Origin: Terrabacter sp. Root181
Lineage (GTDB): Bacteria > Actinomycetota > Actinomycetes > Actinomycetales > Dermatophilaceae
Assembly: GCF_001428505.1 (NCBI RefSeq)
Contig: NZ_LMHU01000009.1
Span: 1-64,000, forward strand
DNA: 64,000 nucleotides
Direction of reading: 5' to 3'
The notes beneath the pieces are model-generated. The model did no database searches and was not told the origin of the DNA. It worked only from the letters and a program-made list of their open reading frames with translations. This document shows positions 1-8,462 of the stretch, piece after piece. Every line of letters begins with the position of its first letter. The stretch's first letter is position 1. The position numbers and the translations under genes are program-made.

Positions 1-69
1 TGCCTCAAAACCGGATCCCTCTACGACGAGGGCACCGCCTGGAGTCACATCATCGCCTCCACCACTTGA
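1..69 (+). CDS. C-terminal end of an unidentified protein (cut by window edge)
   Basis: The first 22 codons read CLKTGSLYDEGTAWSHIIAS and then two Thr before a TGA at 67-69. The frame is open to the window edge and uses GC-rich third positions like a real gene. The start and most of the protein lie outside the window, so no family can be assigned. Given the IS debris that follows, it may belong to a transposase or recombinase, but nothing here proves it. Confidence 0.35.
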   Translation, partial: CLKTGSLYDEGTAWSHIIASTT

Positions 70-96
70 CACAACCAGAACCTGGGATGTCTGCCG

Positions 97-124
97 CGTT
101 GAAGACGGGACGTCCGACCATGCC
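97..124 (+). repeat. 28-bp direct repeat, copy 1
   Basis: A 28-bp stretch recurs at 529-556 with two mismatches; the last 21 bases are identical (core GACGGGACGTCCGACC). The core contains the small palindrome GGACGTCC. It lies in a stretch (70-600) where I see no convincing gene. Confidence 0.6.
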
Positions 125-528
125 GGATTGAGTCCGGACGCCCTCCCATCGAAGGACGGCCGACCAGGCGTGAGTATGCGGCCTCGACGATCAGCAATCC
201 GACGACGGTTCGACTGCTGTGACCGTTCCACGAGGGCCGGAAGTGGGCCGTCCGATGCGTGATACACAACAGTGACGCATTGGTTCAGCCGCAGCCCTTC
301 AACGAACTGGGCTGTCGCCACGAAGCATTCGCCAGAGGCCAGTGGAGCACCGAGACAGAGCCGGGGCGCAGTCGTCGTCACCACCCCGTGAAGCGATCAC
401 CCGTGGTAGTGCACCCTCCGATGGCCACACTGACAACGTCGGCCACGATGGCGGAGAGCGGTCTGCGCACGCGGACAACATACGGTGCGGGTGTGCAGAG
501 TTGGGACAAGCGACTCACAGAGATGCCA

Positions 529-556
529 CGTCGAGGACGGGACGTCCGACCATGCC
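529..556 (+). repeat. 28-bp direct repeat, copy 2
   Basis: Second copy of the repeat at 97-124. The copies are 432 bp apart in the same orientation. They could be ends of a decayed element or leftovers of a duplication; the sequence alone does not decide. Confidence 0.6.
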
Positions 557-600
557 CCGACGGGCGCGCGTTCCACTCGAGGCAGTCGCGCCGCCGTGTA

Positions 601-907
601 TCAGTACCTGAACTCGACGAGGCCCTCGAAGTCCTCTGCGCTCGTCCACCCGCAATGCTGTCGGCCAAGGCGAGACCTCAACCTGCCGGGTCCATGTCAG
701 GTGAACGAGGAACGCGAGCTCGCCGGCCGCTACGAGCACCTCATCTTGAGGTGATGCCTCAGCCACGACTTCCCAGTGCTGTCCGTGCAGAACATGCCCT
801 GGACCGACCTCACGCCGCAGCTCTGCACCCACCATGCGGGCACGCTCGGCGTCTGACCGCAGGTCCACCATCGGATCCACGAAGACGTACGCGTCTGTCC
901 ACGACAT
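601..907 (-). pseudogene. Small conserved-type hypothetical gene with one frameshift
   Basis: Reading down from the ATG at 907 gives MSWTDAYVFVDPMVDLRS, then GHVLHGQHWEVVAEA, QDEVL and VHLTWT..PWP. This is the pattern of a roughly 100-residue actinobacterial hypothetical protein built around LHG..W and HLTW...PPWP. After PWPTALRV the frame breaks, and the natural ending SAEDFEGLVEFRY with its stop lies one frame away, finishing at 601. The span is 307 nt, one more than a multiple of three, so a single-base indel near 650-660 explains it. I cannot name a function. It could be a sequencing error, but the surrounding DNA is also degraded. Confidence 0.45.
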
Positions 908-1365
908 GACAGAACCGTAGTGACCGCGTGGTACCCGGCAGCGGCCAGCGACGTCAGGATCTGCCGCCGAGCGGACGCACTGACATGTACGCACCGAGTG
1001 GGCAGCACTGCGGCGTTTGGCGGTTCGAAGCTGAGCCTCGATCGACGCCGCTGTCGCCTGCGGGCGGGCGACTACTTCGACGTTGGCCGCCGCACGTGCG
1101 CGGAGTCGTGACGTCGGCGGTGACGGCAGCTGGCCCAGCGGGCGGCTTCACTCGCGGCTGCCGCGGTGGCGACCGCCAGCGTCAGAGCCGTAAGGGCCAG
1201 GTCTCCCTTGTTGTGGTCGCGTAGTCGCATAGCTTCCATGTGCCCGCTATCGGGTTCCCGTAAACGTGCTGGCGTGGGGCCGACCGCGCCACGCAATGCG
1301 GGAGTCCTCGTCCGCGCTGCTGAACGGAATGCTGGTGTCGGCAGGGGGCAAAGAGGATCTGTGCG
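908..1365. other. Gene-poor stretch
   Basis: About 460 bp without a convincing gene. A minus-strand frame around 1072-1230 encodes a short partly hydrophobic peptide (ALTALTLAVATAAAASEAA), but it lacks a ribosome site and ends in Arg/His-rich shadow sequence, so I do not call it. Confidence 0.4.
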
Positions 1366-1455
1366 ATGTCGTTCGTGGGCGACGACTGGGCCGAAGACCA
1401 TCACGATGTCGAGCTCGTCGACGAGCACGTCAAGGTCAGGGCGAAGCAGCGCAGC
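1366..1455 (+). pseudogene. IS110-family transposase, N-terminal remnant
   Basis: The ATG at 1366 begins MSFVGDDWAEDHHDVELVDE, which matches the start of IS110-type DEDD transposases (usually MWFVGIDWAEDHHDV...), including the first acidic catalytic residue in the DWAEDHHD block. An AGAGGA ribosome site lies just upstream. After about 30 codons the similarity stops and the sequence becomes the upstream part of the duplicated sigma-factor locus. Only the 5' tip of an insertion sequence remains; two further IS110 fragments occur at 41.9 and 46.4 kb. Confidence 0.7.
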
Positions 1456-1562
1456 TCACGGGTTGTCTCACCCGGGTTGCCGGGCGGATGCAACCATCAG
1501 GCCGCTTGGGGGTTCGTCCGGAGTGGAGGCATGGTCAGGGCGAATCGGCAGGTGGTCAGCTC

Positions 1563-1718
1563 ATGGACGACGAGGGCGACGCGGTCCGCGCGGTGTACGA
1601 GCTGTCCTACCGGCGGCCCTCCGAGGACCACCTCGCCCTCGTGTACGCGTTGAGCGAGCGCAGTCTGCCGCAGATGGCCGGTCACGTCGGCGACCACGTG
1701 GAGGCCGACCATGTCTGA
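1563..1718 (+). pseudogene. Deleted ECF sigma-factor copy (51 codons left)
   Basis: This ORF is a cut-down copy of the sigma factor at 2964-3470. The first 17 residues (MDDEGDAVRAVYELSYRR) are identical. It then jumps to the segment EDHLALVYALS and to a tail ending ADHV. Most of region 2 (about 84 codons) and nearly all of region 4 with its helix-turn-helix are missing, so it cannot act as a sigma factor. Both deletions keep the reading frame, and the stop still overlaps the ATG of the next gene by 8 nt exactly as in the intact copy. It may therefore survive only as a translational lead-in for the membrane protein behind it. Confidence 0.75.
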
Positions 1719-2784
1719 CTTGCGAAGCTTCGTCCGCGACACCGAGTGGTCGGTTGACCAGCCGCCCTTCGAGGTCATGATCGCGATCCAGCGCCGGGCC
1801 CGCCGGCGCCGATCGGCCCTCTCCCTCTCCGCCGCGGTGGCCACCGTCCTCGCCCTGGCGCTGGCGGGCGCCGGCCTGGGACAGCTCGGCCACAGACAGG
1901 TCCCGTCCGGGTCGGCACCGCAGCTGCTCGTGCCGGACTGGACCGCGGACCAGATCGTGGACCACCCCGACGCGTTCGTCGTCAAGCAGCTCGAGTCCCG
2001 CCCCAACCCGAGCACCACCCTGACGGTGTGGAAGCGCTGCACCCAACCCCGCGCGGACCATGACTGCTTCGGCCGCGAGGCCATCGGTGTCGTGGATGGC
2101 TCCGGCCACCGGCTCGTCACCCTCGGAGCGGTAACGGGGTCGAGTCAGCAGCCCTCGCTGGGTGATGACGGGCTGCTCCGCGAGGTCGACGACGGGCTCT
2201 GGTACTGGGCGCACGACAACCCCGGCCCGTACCTGCTGTCGGCGACGATGAGCCAGCCGGTGCAGCTGCCCGTCCTGGACCGGCCCGCCACCCACAGCTT
2301 CGGGGTCCCCAGTATCGAGTGCGCAGACCGGGTAGGCCTGTGCACCCTCGACCAGAACGCGAGGACCCTCGAGCGGCTCGCCATCCCGCAGGTCCCACAT
2401 ACGCGCTGGGCGACCCCGACGGCCACAGGCTGCGGGCTCTGGGGCCTCGCCGGGGTCGGCGGCAACCTCCGCCTGGTGATCCAGCAGCGCGACGGCTCCT
2501 TCGCCAGCGCCGACATCCCGGACGACAGCGCCGCGGCCGCCATGGCCGAGGGTGGCCCCGGCTGCGAGATCGCCTACTTCCAGACCAGCGTCGCGAACAC
2601 ACACCAGCTCGTCGTAAGCCTCGACCAAGGGAAGACATGGCAGATCCGGCAGACTGCGATGCCCCAGGGGACGGGCTACGCCGAGCGGCAGCCCCGGTTC
2701 AGGACTCTGATCCCGCCACGGTGGGCGGATTTGCCCCCGATGCCACAGCCGCTCGCGGCTCCTCGAGGTCTTCAGCCGCTCTGA
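1711..2784 (+). CDS. Single-pass membrane protein, sigma-factor partner (copy 1)
   Basis: A 357-residue protein starting MSDLRSFVRDTEWSVDQP, with a basic stretch RRARRRR at 30-35, one membrane helix at about 36-56, and a large external domain of beta-rich character after it. The start overlaps the end of the sigma remnant. The layout (short cytoplasmic segment, one helix, large outer domain, translational coupling to an ECF sigma gene) is what is usual for a membrane anti-sigma or sensor partner, but no zinc-binding anti-sigma motif is visible. It is very similar along its length to the copy at 3463-4536. Its own sigma gene is broken, so it may act on the intact sigma factor or be redundant. 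Confidence 0.75.
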   Translation: MSDLRSFVRDTEWSVDQPPFEVMIAIQRRARRRRSALSLSAAVATVLALALAGAGLGQLGHRQVPSGSAPQLLVPDWTADQIVDHPDAFVVKQLESRPNPSTTLTVWKRCTQPRADHDCFGREAIGVVDGSGHRLVTLGAVTGSSQQPSLGDDGLLREVDDGLWYWAHDNPGPYLLSATMSQPVQLPVLDRPATHSFGVPSIECADRVGLCTLDQNARTLERLAIPQVPHTRWATPTATGCGLWGLAGVGGNLRLVIQQRDGSFASADIPDDSAAAAMAEGGPGCEIAYFQTSVANTHQLVVSLDQGKTWQIRQTAMPQGTGYAERQPRFRTLIPPRWADLPPMPQPLAAPRGLQPL

Positions 2785-2963
2785 CGCTTCCGGACTCGCG
2801 TCCACCTCGCCCTCCGCGTCGAAATCTCCGCCCCTTCGAGGATCTGAACCCCCGACGAAGCACATGGACGCACGAGGTCACTCGAGCGTATGCAACCGAA
2901 ACACCGTCCGGGGGTTCGTCTCAGTGGAAGCATCGTCAGGGAGATTCGGCAGGTGGTCAGCTC

Positions 2964-3470
2964 ATGGACGACGAGGGTGACGCGGTCCGCGCGGTGTACG
3001 AGCTGTCCTACCGGCGCCTCGTGACCCAGATGGTGGCGCTGTGCGGCAACCGGTCCGAGGCGGAGGACCTCGTGCAAGAGTCGTTCCTGACCGCGCTCAC
3101 GCATCGACAGGACTTCACACTGGCCGCCAACAAGGAGGCGTGGCTGCGGACGGTGGCCCTGAACGTGCTGCGCAACCGCTGGCGCCGCGCCCGGGTCGCC
3201 GGGCGCATCCTGCCGAAGTTCCGTGCAGAGCTCGAGATCGACCTCGGGCCGCAGGCCCCGGAGGACCACCTCGCTCTCGTGTACGCGTTGAGCCAGCTGA
3301 GCCTGCCCGTCCGGGTGACCGTCGTGCTCCACTACATCGGCGACCTCAGCGTCGCGCAGATCGCGCACGAGCTGTCCGTCCCGGAGGGGACGGTCAAGGC
3401 TCGTCTGGCCCGGGCCCGCGTCAAGATGGCTGCCCACCTCATCGACCACGAGGGGGCCGATCATGTCTGA
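2964..3470 (+). CDS. ECF-type RNA polymerase sigma factor
   Basis: A 168-residue sigma-70 family protein. Region 2 spans about 10-80 (SEAEDLVQESFLTALTH, then KEAWLRTVALNVLRNRWRR) and region 4 about 105-155, with the helix-turn-helix LSVAQIAHELSVPEGTVKAR. It lacks regions 1 and 3, as ECF factors do, and would direct polymerase to a small regulon controlled by the co-transcribed membrane protein. The ATG at 2964 matches the start of the truncated upstream copy; the ribosome site is weak in both. The stop overlaps the next gene by 8 nt. About 60 bp ahead of the ATG also match the region ahead of copy 1, so the duplication took in the control region. Confidence 0.9.
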   Translation: MDDEGDAVRAVYELSYRRLVTQMVALCGNRSEAEDLVQESFLTALTHRQDFTLAANKEAWLRTVALNVLRNRWRRARVAGRILPKFRAELEIDLGPQAPEDHLALVYALSQLSLPVRVTVVLHYIGDLSVAQIAHELSVPEGTVKARLARARVKMAAHLIDHEGADHV

Positions 3471-4536
3471 CCTGCGCAGCTTCGCGCGCGACACCGAGCG
3501 GTCCGTTGACCCGCCACCCTTCGAGGTCATGATCGCGGGCCGCCGCCGAGCGCGGCACCGCCGCGCGGCCTTCTCCGTCGCCGCCGCGGTCGCCGCCGTC
3601 CTTGCCCTGGCGCTGGCGCTCGCCGGGCTGGGCCAGCTGCACCACAAGCAGATCCCGGCCCTGCCGGCACCGCAGCTGCTCGTGCCGGACTGGACCGCGG
3701 ACCAGATCGTGGACCACCCCGACGCGTTCGTCGTCAAGCAGCTCGAGTCCCACACCGACTCCCGGACCGTTCTGACGGTGTGGGAACGCTGCCCCCACCC
3801 CGACCCACACCATGACTGCCTCGGCCGCGAAGCCATCGCTGTCGTGGACGGCTCCGGACACCGGCTCGTCACCCTCGGGGCCGTCACCAACTCGAGCCAG
3901 CAGCCCTCCGTTGCTGGGGACGGACTGCTCCGCGAGGTCGCACCCGGCGTCTGGTACTGGGCGCACCAACACCCCGGCCCCTACCTGGTGTCGGCGACGA
4001 TGCGCCAGCCGGTGCAGCTCACGGTCTCGGACCGCCCCGCCACCCACGGCTTCGGGGCCCCGAGCATCGAGTGCGCAGACCAGGTTGGCCTGTGCACCCT
4101 CGACCTGAACGCGAGGACCCTGGGGCGGCTCGCCATCCCGCAGGTCCCCGACACCCGCTGGGCGACCCCGACCGCCCTCGGCTGCGGGCTCTGGGGCCTG
4201 GCCGGGGTCGGCGCCAACCTCCGCCTGGTCATCCAGCAGCGCGACGGGTCGTTCGCGAGCGCCGACCTGCCGACCGCCCCCTACTCCACGACCATGGCCG
4301 AGGGCGGACCGAACTGCGAGGTCGCCTACTACCAGAACGTCACCGACAACAGGGACCAGCTTGTCGTCAGCCTCGACCACGGCAAGACCTGGCAGATCCG
4401 CCAAACCCCCTTACCGCAAGTGGCCGGATACTACGAGCATCAGCCCCGAGACCGGTTCCTCATCCCGCCCCACTGGGCCGACCTGCCCCCGATGACCCAC
4501 CCGCTCAAGTCACCCGGAACCCTTCACCCGCTCTGA
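3463..4536 (+). CDS. Single-pass membrane protein, sigma-factor partner (copy 2)
   Basis: A 357-residue paralogue of the protein at 1711-2784. It begins MSDLRSFARDTERSVDPP, has a basic flank RRRARHRR, one membrane helix near 36-56, and then a large domain with shared blocks such as LLVPDWTADQIVDHPDAFVV and GLWGLAGVG. The start overlaps the sigma stop (ATGTCTGA), which implies coupled translation. From the layout it is probably the membrane-bound regulator of that sigma factor; the trigger is unknown. Both copies keep an open frame of the same length, so both are probably selected. Confidence 0.8.
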   Translation: MSDLRSFARDTERSVDPPPFEVMIAGRRRARHRRAAFSVAAAVAAVLALALALAGLGQLHHKQIPALPAPQLLVPDWTADQIVDHPDAFVVKQLESHTDSRTVLTVWERCPHPDPHHDCLGREAIAVVDGSGHRLVTLGAVTNSSQQPSVAGDGLLREVAPGVWYWAHQHPGPYLVSATMRQPVQLTVSDRPATHGFGAPSIECADQVGLCTLDLNARTLGRLAIPQVPDTRWATPTALGCGLWGLAGVGANLRLVIQQRDGSFASADLPTAPYSTTMAEGGPNCEVAYYQNVTDNRDQLVVSLDHGKTWQIRQTPLPQVAGYYEHQPRDRFLIPPHWADLPPMTHPLKSPGTLHPL

Positions 4537-4791
4537 CGGGCCAGGGCGCGCTCCACCCGCTGCGCCAGCAGTGGATGCGGATTCGGCTCGGCGGCCGGTT
4601 CTCCAAGGGCCTCGATCCGATCGGCAACCCAGAAGCGCCCTCTTCTGCCCGTTGAGGGCGGCCACGCTCGCCCGGTCATGTCGCGTTGAGGGCGGGACGC
4701 TCGCTCATGCCGTTGATGGGTCGTGCCGATGAGCAAGCGCGTTGCCCCGTCTCCGGGCCCCGGCCCCGGTAGGTGAGACCCAGGCGCGTAC
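4537..4791. other. Intergenic, no gene seen
   Basis: About 255 bp between two genes pointing at each other. A short motif GTTGAGGGCGG occurs twice near 4653 and 4686, followed by similar but diverged text. No terminator hairpin with a T tract was found. Confidence 0.4.
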
Positions 4792-5520
4792 CTAGGAGAC
4801 GGCCTCCAGGGCGAAGAAGATGAACCCGATGAAACGGGTGGGGTCGGGTTCGCTCGGAGGCAGCAGCTCTGGCGGCGTATCGGGCGACACCGGCGGCTCG
4901 CTGATCCCCGAGATCCTGAAGCCCGCGGCCGTGAACGACTCCGACATCGCGCTGAGCGAGCGGTACCAGATCGTGAGCGTCGCAGATACGCCGTCGAAGT
5001 CGTACTCCTCCGCGTTCGCCACGGTCGCGAAGTAGTTGACCTCGGGATACATCACCGGCGGGATGATCGGGTGGTTGACCACCACGACCAGCCGACCGCC
5101 GGGGCTCAGCACGCGGCGCAGCTCGGCCAGCGGCCGCGACCAATCCTCGAGGTAGTGCAGCACGAGCACGGCCACCGCGTCGTCGAACGCCTCGGCGTCG
5201 TACGGAAGGGGCTGGGTCAGGTCGGCCACCTTGAGGTCGGCCTCGTCTCCGAGCCGCTCGCGGGCGAGCCGGATCATCGCGGGGCTCGCGTCGAAACCAG
5301 CCACGTTCGCGCCCTGCTCCTTCAGGTCGGCGAGGAGCGGCCCGGAACCACAGCCAGCATCCAAGATCCGGCGCCCGGCGACGTCCCCGAGCAGGTCCAG
5401 CACCGCCGGTCGGGCGTACCACCGGTTGAACAGGCCGTTCTCGTTCGCCCGCGTGTACGCATCAGCGAAGGCGTCATAGTGGTCCGGTTGCTGCTCGGCG
5501 GCCTGCGTCTCGGAGGTCAT
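4792..5520 (-). CDS. Class I SAM-dependent methyltransferase
   Basis: A 242-residue protein of the Methyltransf_11 type. The N-terminal part (DHYDAFADAYTRANENG) precedes the SAM-binding glycine loop ILDAGCGSGPLLADL at about 55-68. An acidic residue follows at the end of strand 2 (VAGFDASPAMIRLAR), and then the post-motif LVLHYLEDW and the strand-4 region VLSPGGRLVVVVNHP. The substrate cannot be told. I chose the ATG at 5520 (MTSETQAAEQ) over an upstream in-frame ATG because the extra residues look like non-coding text. It stands alone, converging with the sigma locus. Confidence 0.85.
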   Translation of the reverse strand: MTSETQAAEQQPDHYDAFADAYTRANENGLFNRWYARPAVLDLLGDVAGRRILDAGCGSGPLLADLKEQGANVAGFDASPAMIRLARERLGDEADLKVADLTQPLPYDAEAFDDAVAVLVLHYLEDWSRPLAELRRVLSPGGRLVVVVNHPIIPPVMYPEVNYFATVANAEEYDFDGVSATLTIWYRSLSAMSESFTAAGFRISGISEPPVSPDTPPELLPPSEPDPTRFIGFIFFALEAVS

Positions 5521-5813
5521 GCCACGGCAGTGTGTCAGGTCGTTGGGCACGTGGACGTGGACGACGCCGCTGCTGCACACAGAAGAGTCTGGCGCCGCGA
5601 CACGCGCACCAGTCGCGGGCGGTCATCGGCCGTACGCTGCGAGCGTGACCTACCGATTCGACCTAGTCGCCGAGGGGGGACACCTCGAGTTCTCAGAGAA
5701 CGGTTGGGACCAAGCCCGGTTCCACCTGAGCGAGTTCCAGCCGGCCTCGAGCGTGCGTCTTGTCGGTGACCCGCCCCCACGCATCCGAGTCGTTGCGCGG
5801 GGATCTTGCTGCG

Positions 5814-7242
5814 GGTCAAGTCCGGGTCCGTGGTGTACGACGGGGATCCTTGAGGTTGTTCGGTTAGGCGGTGACTGCACTGGTGATCAGGCCGGAGTTC
5901 ACCTCCTCGTGTCGGTCCTCGGTGGTGCGTGCGGTTAGGACGGCGCGGGCGTTCTTGAGGGCCTCGAGCCCGAGGTAGCGGCGCTGTTCGGCCCACTCGT
6001 CGTGCTGCTCGGCCAGGACCGCCCCGACGAGCCGGATCACAGCGTCGCGGTTGGGAAAGATCCCGACGACGTCGGTGCGCCGGCGGATCTCACGGTTGAG
6101 CCGCTCGTTCGGGTTGTTCGACCAGATCTGACGCCAGATCTCCTTCGGGAACACGGTGAACGCGAGGATGTCGGCGCGGGCCAGCTCCAGGTGCTCCGCG
6201 ACCTGCGGGAGCTTCTCGTACAAGCCCTCCAAGACCCGGTCGAACTGCGCGTTCACGGAGTCGGCGTCCGGCTGGTCGTACACGCTGTGCAGCAGCGCCC
6301 GCACCCAGCCCCACTGCGACTTCGGCGTCACGGCATGAGGTTCGCGGCGTAGTGGGTCCGGCAGCGCTGCCACGACGCGGTCGGCAGGGTCGCGCCGATC
6401 GCCTCGACCAGGCCGGCGTGCGCATCGGAGGTGACGAGCGCGACACCGGACAGGCCGCGGGCGGCCAGGTCCCGGAAGAAGCTGAGCCAGCCGGCGCTCG
6501 ATTCGGTTGTCGCGGTGTGGATCCCGAGGACCTCACGGTATCCCTCGGCGTTGACGCCGGTCGCGACCATCACCGCCACCTTCACGACCCGCCCGGCTTC
6601 GCGGACCTTCATCGTCAACGCGTCGGCCGCGACGAACGTGTACGGGCCCTCGTGCAGGGGTCGGGTGCGGAACGCGGCGACCTGCTCGTCGAGGTCCTTG
6701 GCCATCACCGACACCTGCGACTTGGACAGGCCGGTGATCCCGAGCGTCCGTACGAGCTTGTCCATCCGCCGGGTGCTGACGCCCAGCAGGTAGCAGGTCG
6801 CGACGACCGTCGTCAGCGCCGCCTCCGCACGGCGGTGCCGCTCAAGCAGCCAGTCCGGGAAGAAGGTCCCCTCACGCAGCTTCGGCACTGCTACGTCCAA
6901 GGTGCCGGCGCGGGTGTCGAGGTCACGGTGACGGTAGCCGTTGCGTCGGTTGGTGCGCTCATCGCTGCGGGCGCCGTACCTGGCGCCGCACACGCTGTCG
7001 GCCTGCGCGGACAGCAGCGCGTTGATGAACGTGCCGAGCAGCTCGCGCATCAGATCGGGACTGGCCTGGGCCAGCTGCTCGTGCAGGAAGGCGGCAGGGT
7101 CGATACTGGTGTTCGCGGTCATCGCGATGCTCCATTCGAGGGTGCTGTGAGAGGTTCACTCGAAGGATCACGCGGTGACCGCACCTGCATCCGGCAGGGA
7201 CACGCCACCGGTGTCGTCGTACACCAACGCTATGGACTCAAC
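5814..7242 (-). mobile_element. IS256-family insertion sequence (about 1.43 kb)
   Basis: The element carries one Mutator-type transposase gene. Its ends are imperfect inverted repeats of about 28 bp: the left end begins GGTCAAGTCC and reaches GGTGTACGACG by 5842; the right end, read on the other strand, begins GTTGAGTCC and reaches TGGTGTACGACG. The flanks carry the same 10 bases, TCTTGCTGCG, at 5804-5813 and 7243-7252, consistent with an 8-9 bp target duplication (8-9 bp is usual for this family) plus chance matches. Unrepaired duplication means insertion in place rather than later rearrangement. Confidence 0.8.
5864..7122 (-). pseudogene. IS256-family (Mutator-type) transposase, one frameshift
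   Basis: The first frame (7122 to about 6330) has the typical start FLHEQLAQASPDLMRELL, then RNGYRHRDLDTRAGTLDVAV, a DDE-region block FVAADALTMKVRE, and VTSDAHAGLVEAI. It then hits a stop just after RCRTHYAANLM. The second frame picks up with TPKSQWGWVRALLHSVYDQ, EIWRQIWSNNPNERLNREIR (final acidic residue and signature) and ends VNSGLITSAVTA. Comparing the frames at 6328-6335, one base is missing (ATGCCGTG where ATGGCCGTG would be expected). IS256 elements do not usually rely on programmed frameshifting, so the enzyme is probably dead, or this is a base error. Confidence 0.8.
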
Positions 7243-7502
7243 TCTTGCTGCGAGGTAGCGCCCGCACTTGTCTCGCGTGTGGAGGAGCTTGCGGGCACCC
7301 CACTCCGGGTGGAGATGGTCGACTGACTTTTGCGCTCATGCCGCTGATGATGCGTGTCATGGTGCTGGCGGCAGCCCCGCGCGGGACCACCCCACGGGTC
7401 CAGTAGCCTGTCCCCGTTGGCCGGCCCGACAGGGCCTCGTTACAGCGAGGGTCACAGCGACCCTTGCAGCGAGGTTTCTAGCAAGGGTTTCAGCCATGCC
7501 CC

Positions 7503-7578
7503 GCCCTCGTAGCTCAGGGGATAGAGCACCGCTCTCCTAAAGCGGGTGTCGCAGGTTCGAATCCTGCCGGGGGCACCA
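7503..7578 (+). tRNA. tRNA-Arg (anticodon CCT)
   Basis: A full cloverleaf can be drawn: acceptor GCCCTCG/CGGGGGC, D-arm GCTC...GAGC, anticodon stem CCGCT/AGCGG with loop CTCCTAA (anticodon CCT), a 5-base variable loop, T-arm GCAGG-TTCGAAT-CCTGC, discriminator A, and encoded CCA at 7576-7578. It reads the Arg codon AGG. The 3' half of the gene borders a truncated integrase, the usual arrangement when a tRNA gene serves as attachment site. Confidence 0.95.
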
Positions 7579-7592
7579 CACGTTTCCGCAGT

Positions 7593-7940
7593 TCAGGGGT
7601 TGTTTTCAGCGCCGAACTCTGCGATCCGCGGCAACACCGAACCCTGCCGGGTGCCCGTGGGGTGCCTAAGAGCCGTGTTCACGCGATCGAGCGCCGCCCT
7701 GCCGGCGTCCGTCCCCATGAGGTGGCCGTACGTGTCGAGAGTCAGTTTCGCGGTCGAGTGACCGAGCCACGAGGACACGGTCTTGATGTCCACGCCAGCT
7801 GAAATCCAGAGACTGGCCGCGGTGTGCCGGAGGTCGTGGGGACGACGCCCGAGTCCCGTGGTCGTCCAGTGAACCGCTCTACGCCAGTTCTGCGCAGATA
7901 GGTAGCCGCCCTCCGGTGCCGGGAAGAGCAGATCGTCCGG
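7593..7940 (-). pseudogene. Tyrosine integrase, C-terminal remnant beside tRNA-Arg
   Basis: The frame encodes the last third of a phage or ICE type tyrosine recombinase. It has RRPHDLRHTAASLWISAGVD (catalytic His and Arg), WLGHSTAKLTLDTYGHL (second His and the catalytic Tyr), and an ordinary ending LDRVNTAL plus tail. The N-terminal arm-binding and core-binding domains are absent, because at about 7940 the sequence runs straight into an IS481 fragment. The stop lies 15 bp from the tRNA 3' end. An integrative element once sat at this tRNA gene and has been largely lost; no second attachment core was found in the window. Confidence 0.75.
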
Positions 7941-8107
7941 TCGGTCATCGCCTCGCCGGCGGCGTACCGGGTGGCCCAGCGTTTGACGGTCGGCCACGAG
8001 CACTGGAACCGGGCCGCGACCTCCGTGATCGCCACCCCGTTGTCCACGACGAGTTGGGCCACCCGGAGCCGGGCGCGTGGGGTCAGGGCAGCGTTAGCGT
8101 GGGACAC
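7941..8107 (-). pseudogene. IS481-family transposase, N-terminal remnant
   Basis: A GTG at 8107, 5 nt after an AGGAGG site, opens MSHANAALTPRARLRVAQLV and continues through the helix-turn-helix ITEVAARFQCSWPTVKRWATRY to AGEAMTDR. This is the standard IS481 opening (usually followed by a Ser/Pro/His-rich linker and the DDE core). The reading is cut at about 7940, where integrase coding takes over. The bases at about 8125-8160 (AACCTTGAGCAGTTCCAC) resemble the terminal inverted repeat of IS481 elements, so one end of the element may be intact. Confidence 0.75.
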
Positions 8108-8160
8108 GAGGGCCTCCTGTTTGGCGAAGTGAACCTTGAGCAGTTCCACTCCACCGTGGG

Positions 8161-8462
8161 AGGCCCTCCCACGTCAGCAGCTCACAACGCGGAGTCGCAT
8201 TCCCTCAACCAACGTGCCCGGTCAGTACAACTAGACGCGGCCTGCTTGACCTCGCCCGCTCCCCTGGTGTCGGGCACGCCCGCGGCACATTCACCACGCA
8301 TTGGCGATGGTCGAAGTCGTCCTGTCATACCGAGTTGGGACGTTGTCGAGGCCGCCTTGCTACAGCCGTGGCGGGAGGAGGTTCAGACCACGTTAGAGGG
8401 GATCTCGTCCACGGCCATTCGAGGCCATCGGGCGGGAAGCACGGTGAATGTCCAGGGCAGGG
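8161..8462. other. Intergenic remnant, no gene seen
   Basis: Roughly 300 bp between the IS481 end and the TetR gene. Base composition is less GC-rich than the neighbours in places and no frame looks protein-like. Probably leftover DNA from the element insertions. Confidence 0.4.

Larger units (their letters stand above)
5645..7326 (+). pseudogene. Small unknown gene split by the IS256-type insertion
   Basis: A GTG at 5645 opens MTYRFDLVAEGGHLEFSENG..., which runs to 5813. The matching 3' part resumes at 7253 and ends RVEELAGTPLRVEMVD with TGA at 7324-7326. Joining 5645-5813 to 7253-7326 (removing the element and one copy of the 10-bp direct repeat) gives 243 nt, an exact open frame of 80 residues with no stop. 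That is good evidence for one interrupted gene. I do not recognise the family; it has a beta-rich N-terminus and no membrane segment. Confidence 0.6.

Noticed and set aside
259-909. 216-residue plus-strand frame
   Set aside because: Composition is that of a shadow frame (Arg/Pro/His runs, no motif), and the opposite strand in 601-907 holds the more convincing gene text.
5864-7122. Programmed frameshift in the IS256-type transposase
   Set aside because: No slippery run or downstream stem is obvious at 6330, and this family is normally read in a single frame; a simple base loss is more likely.
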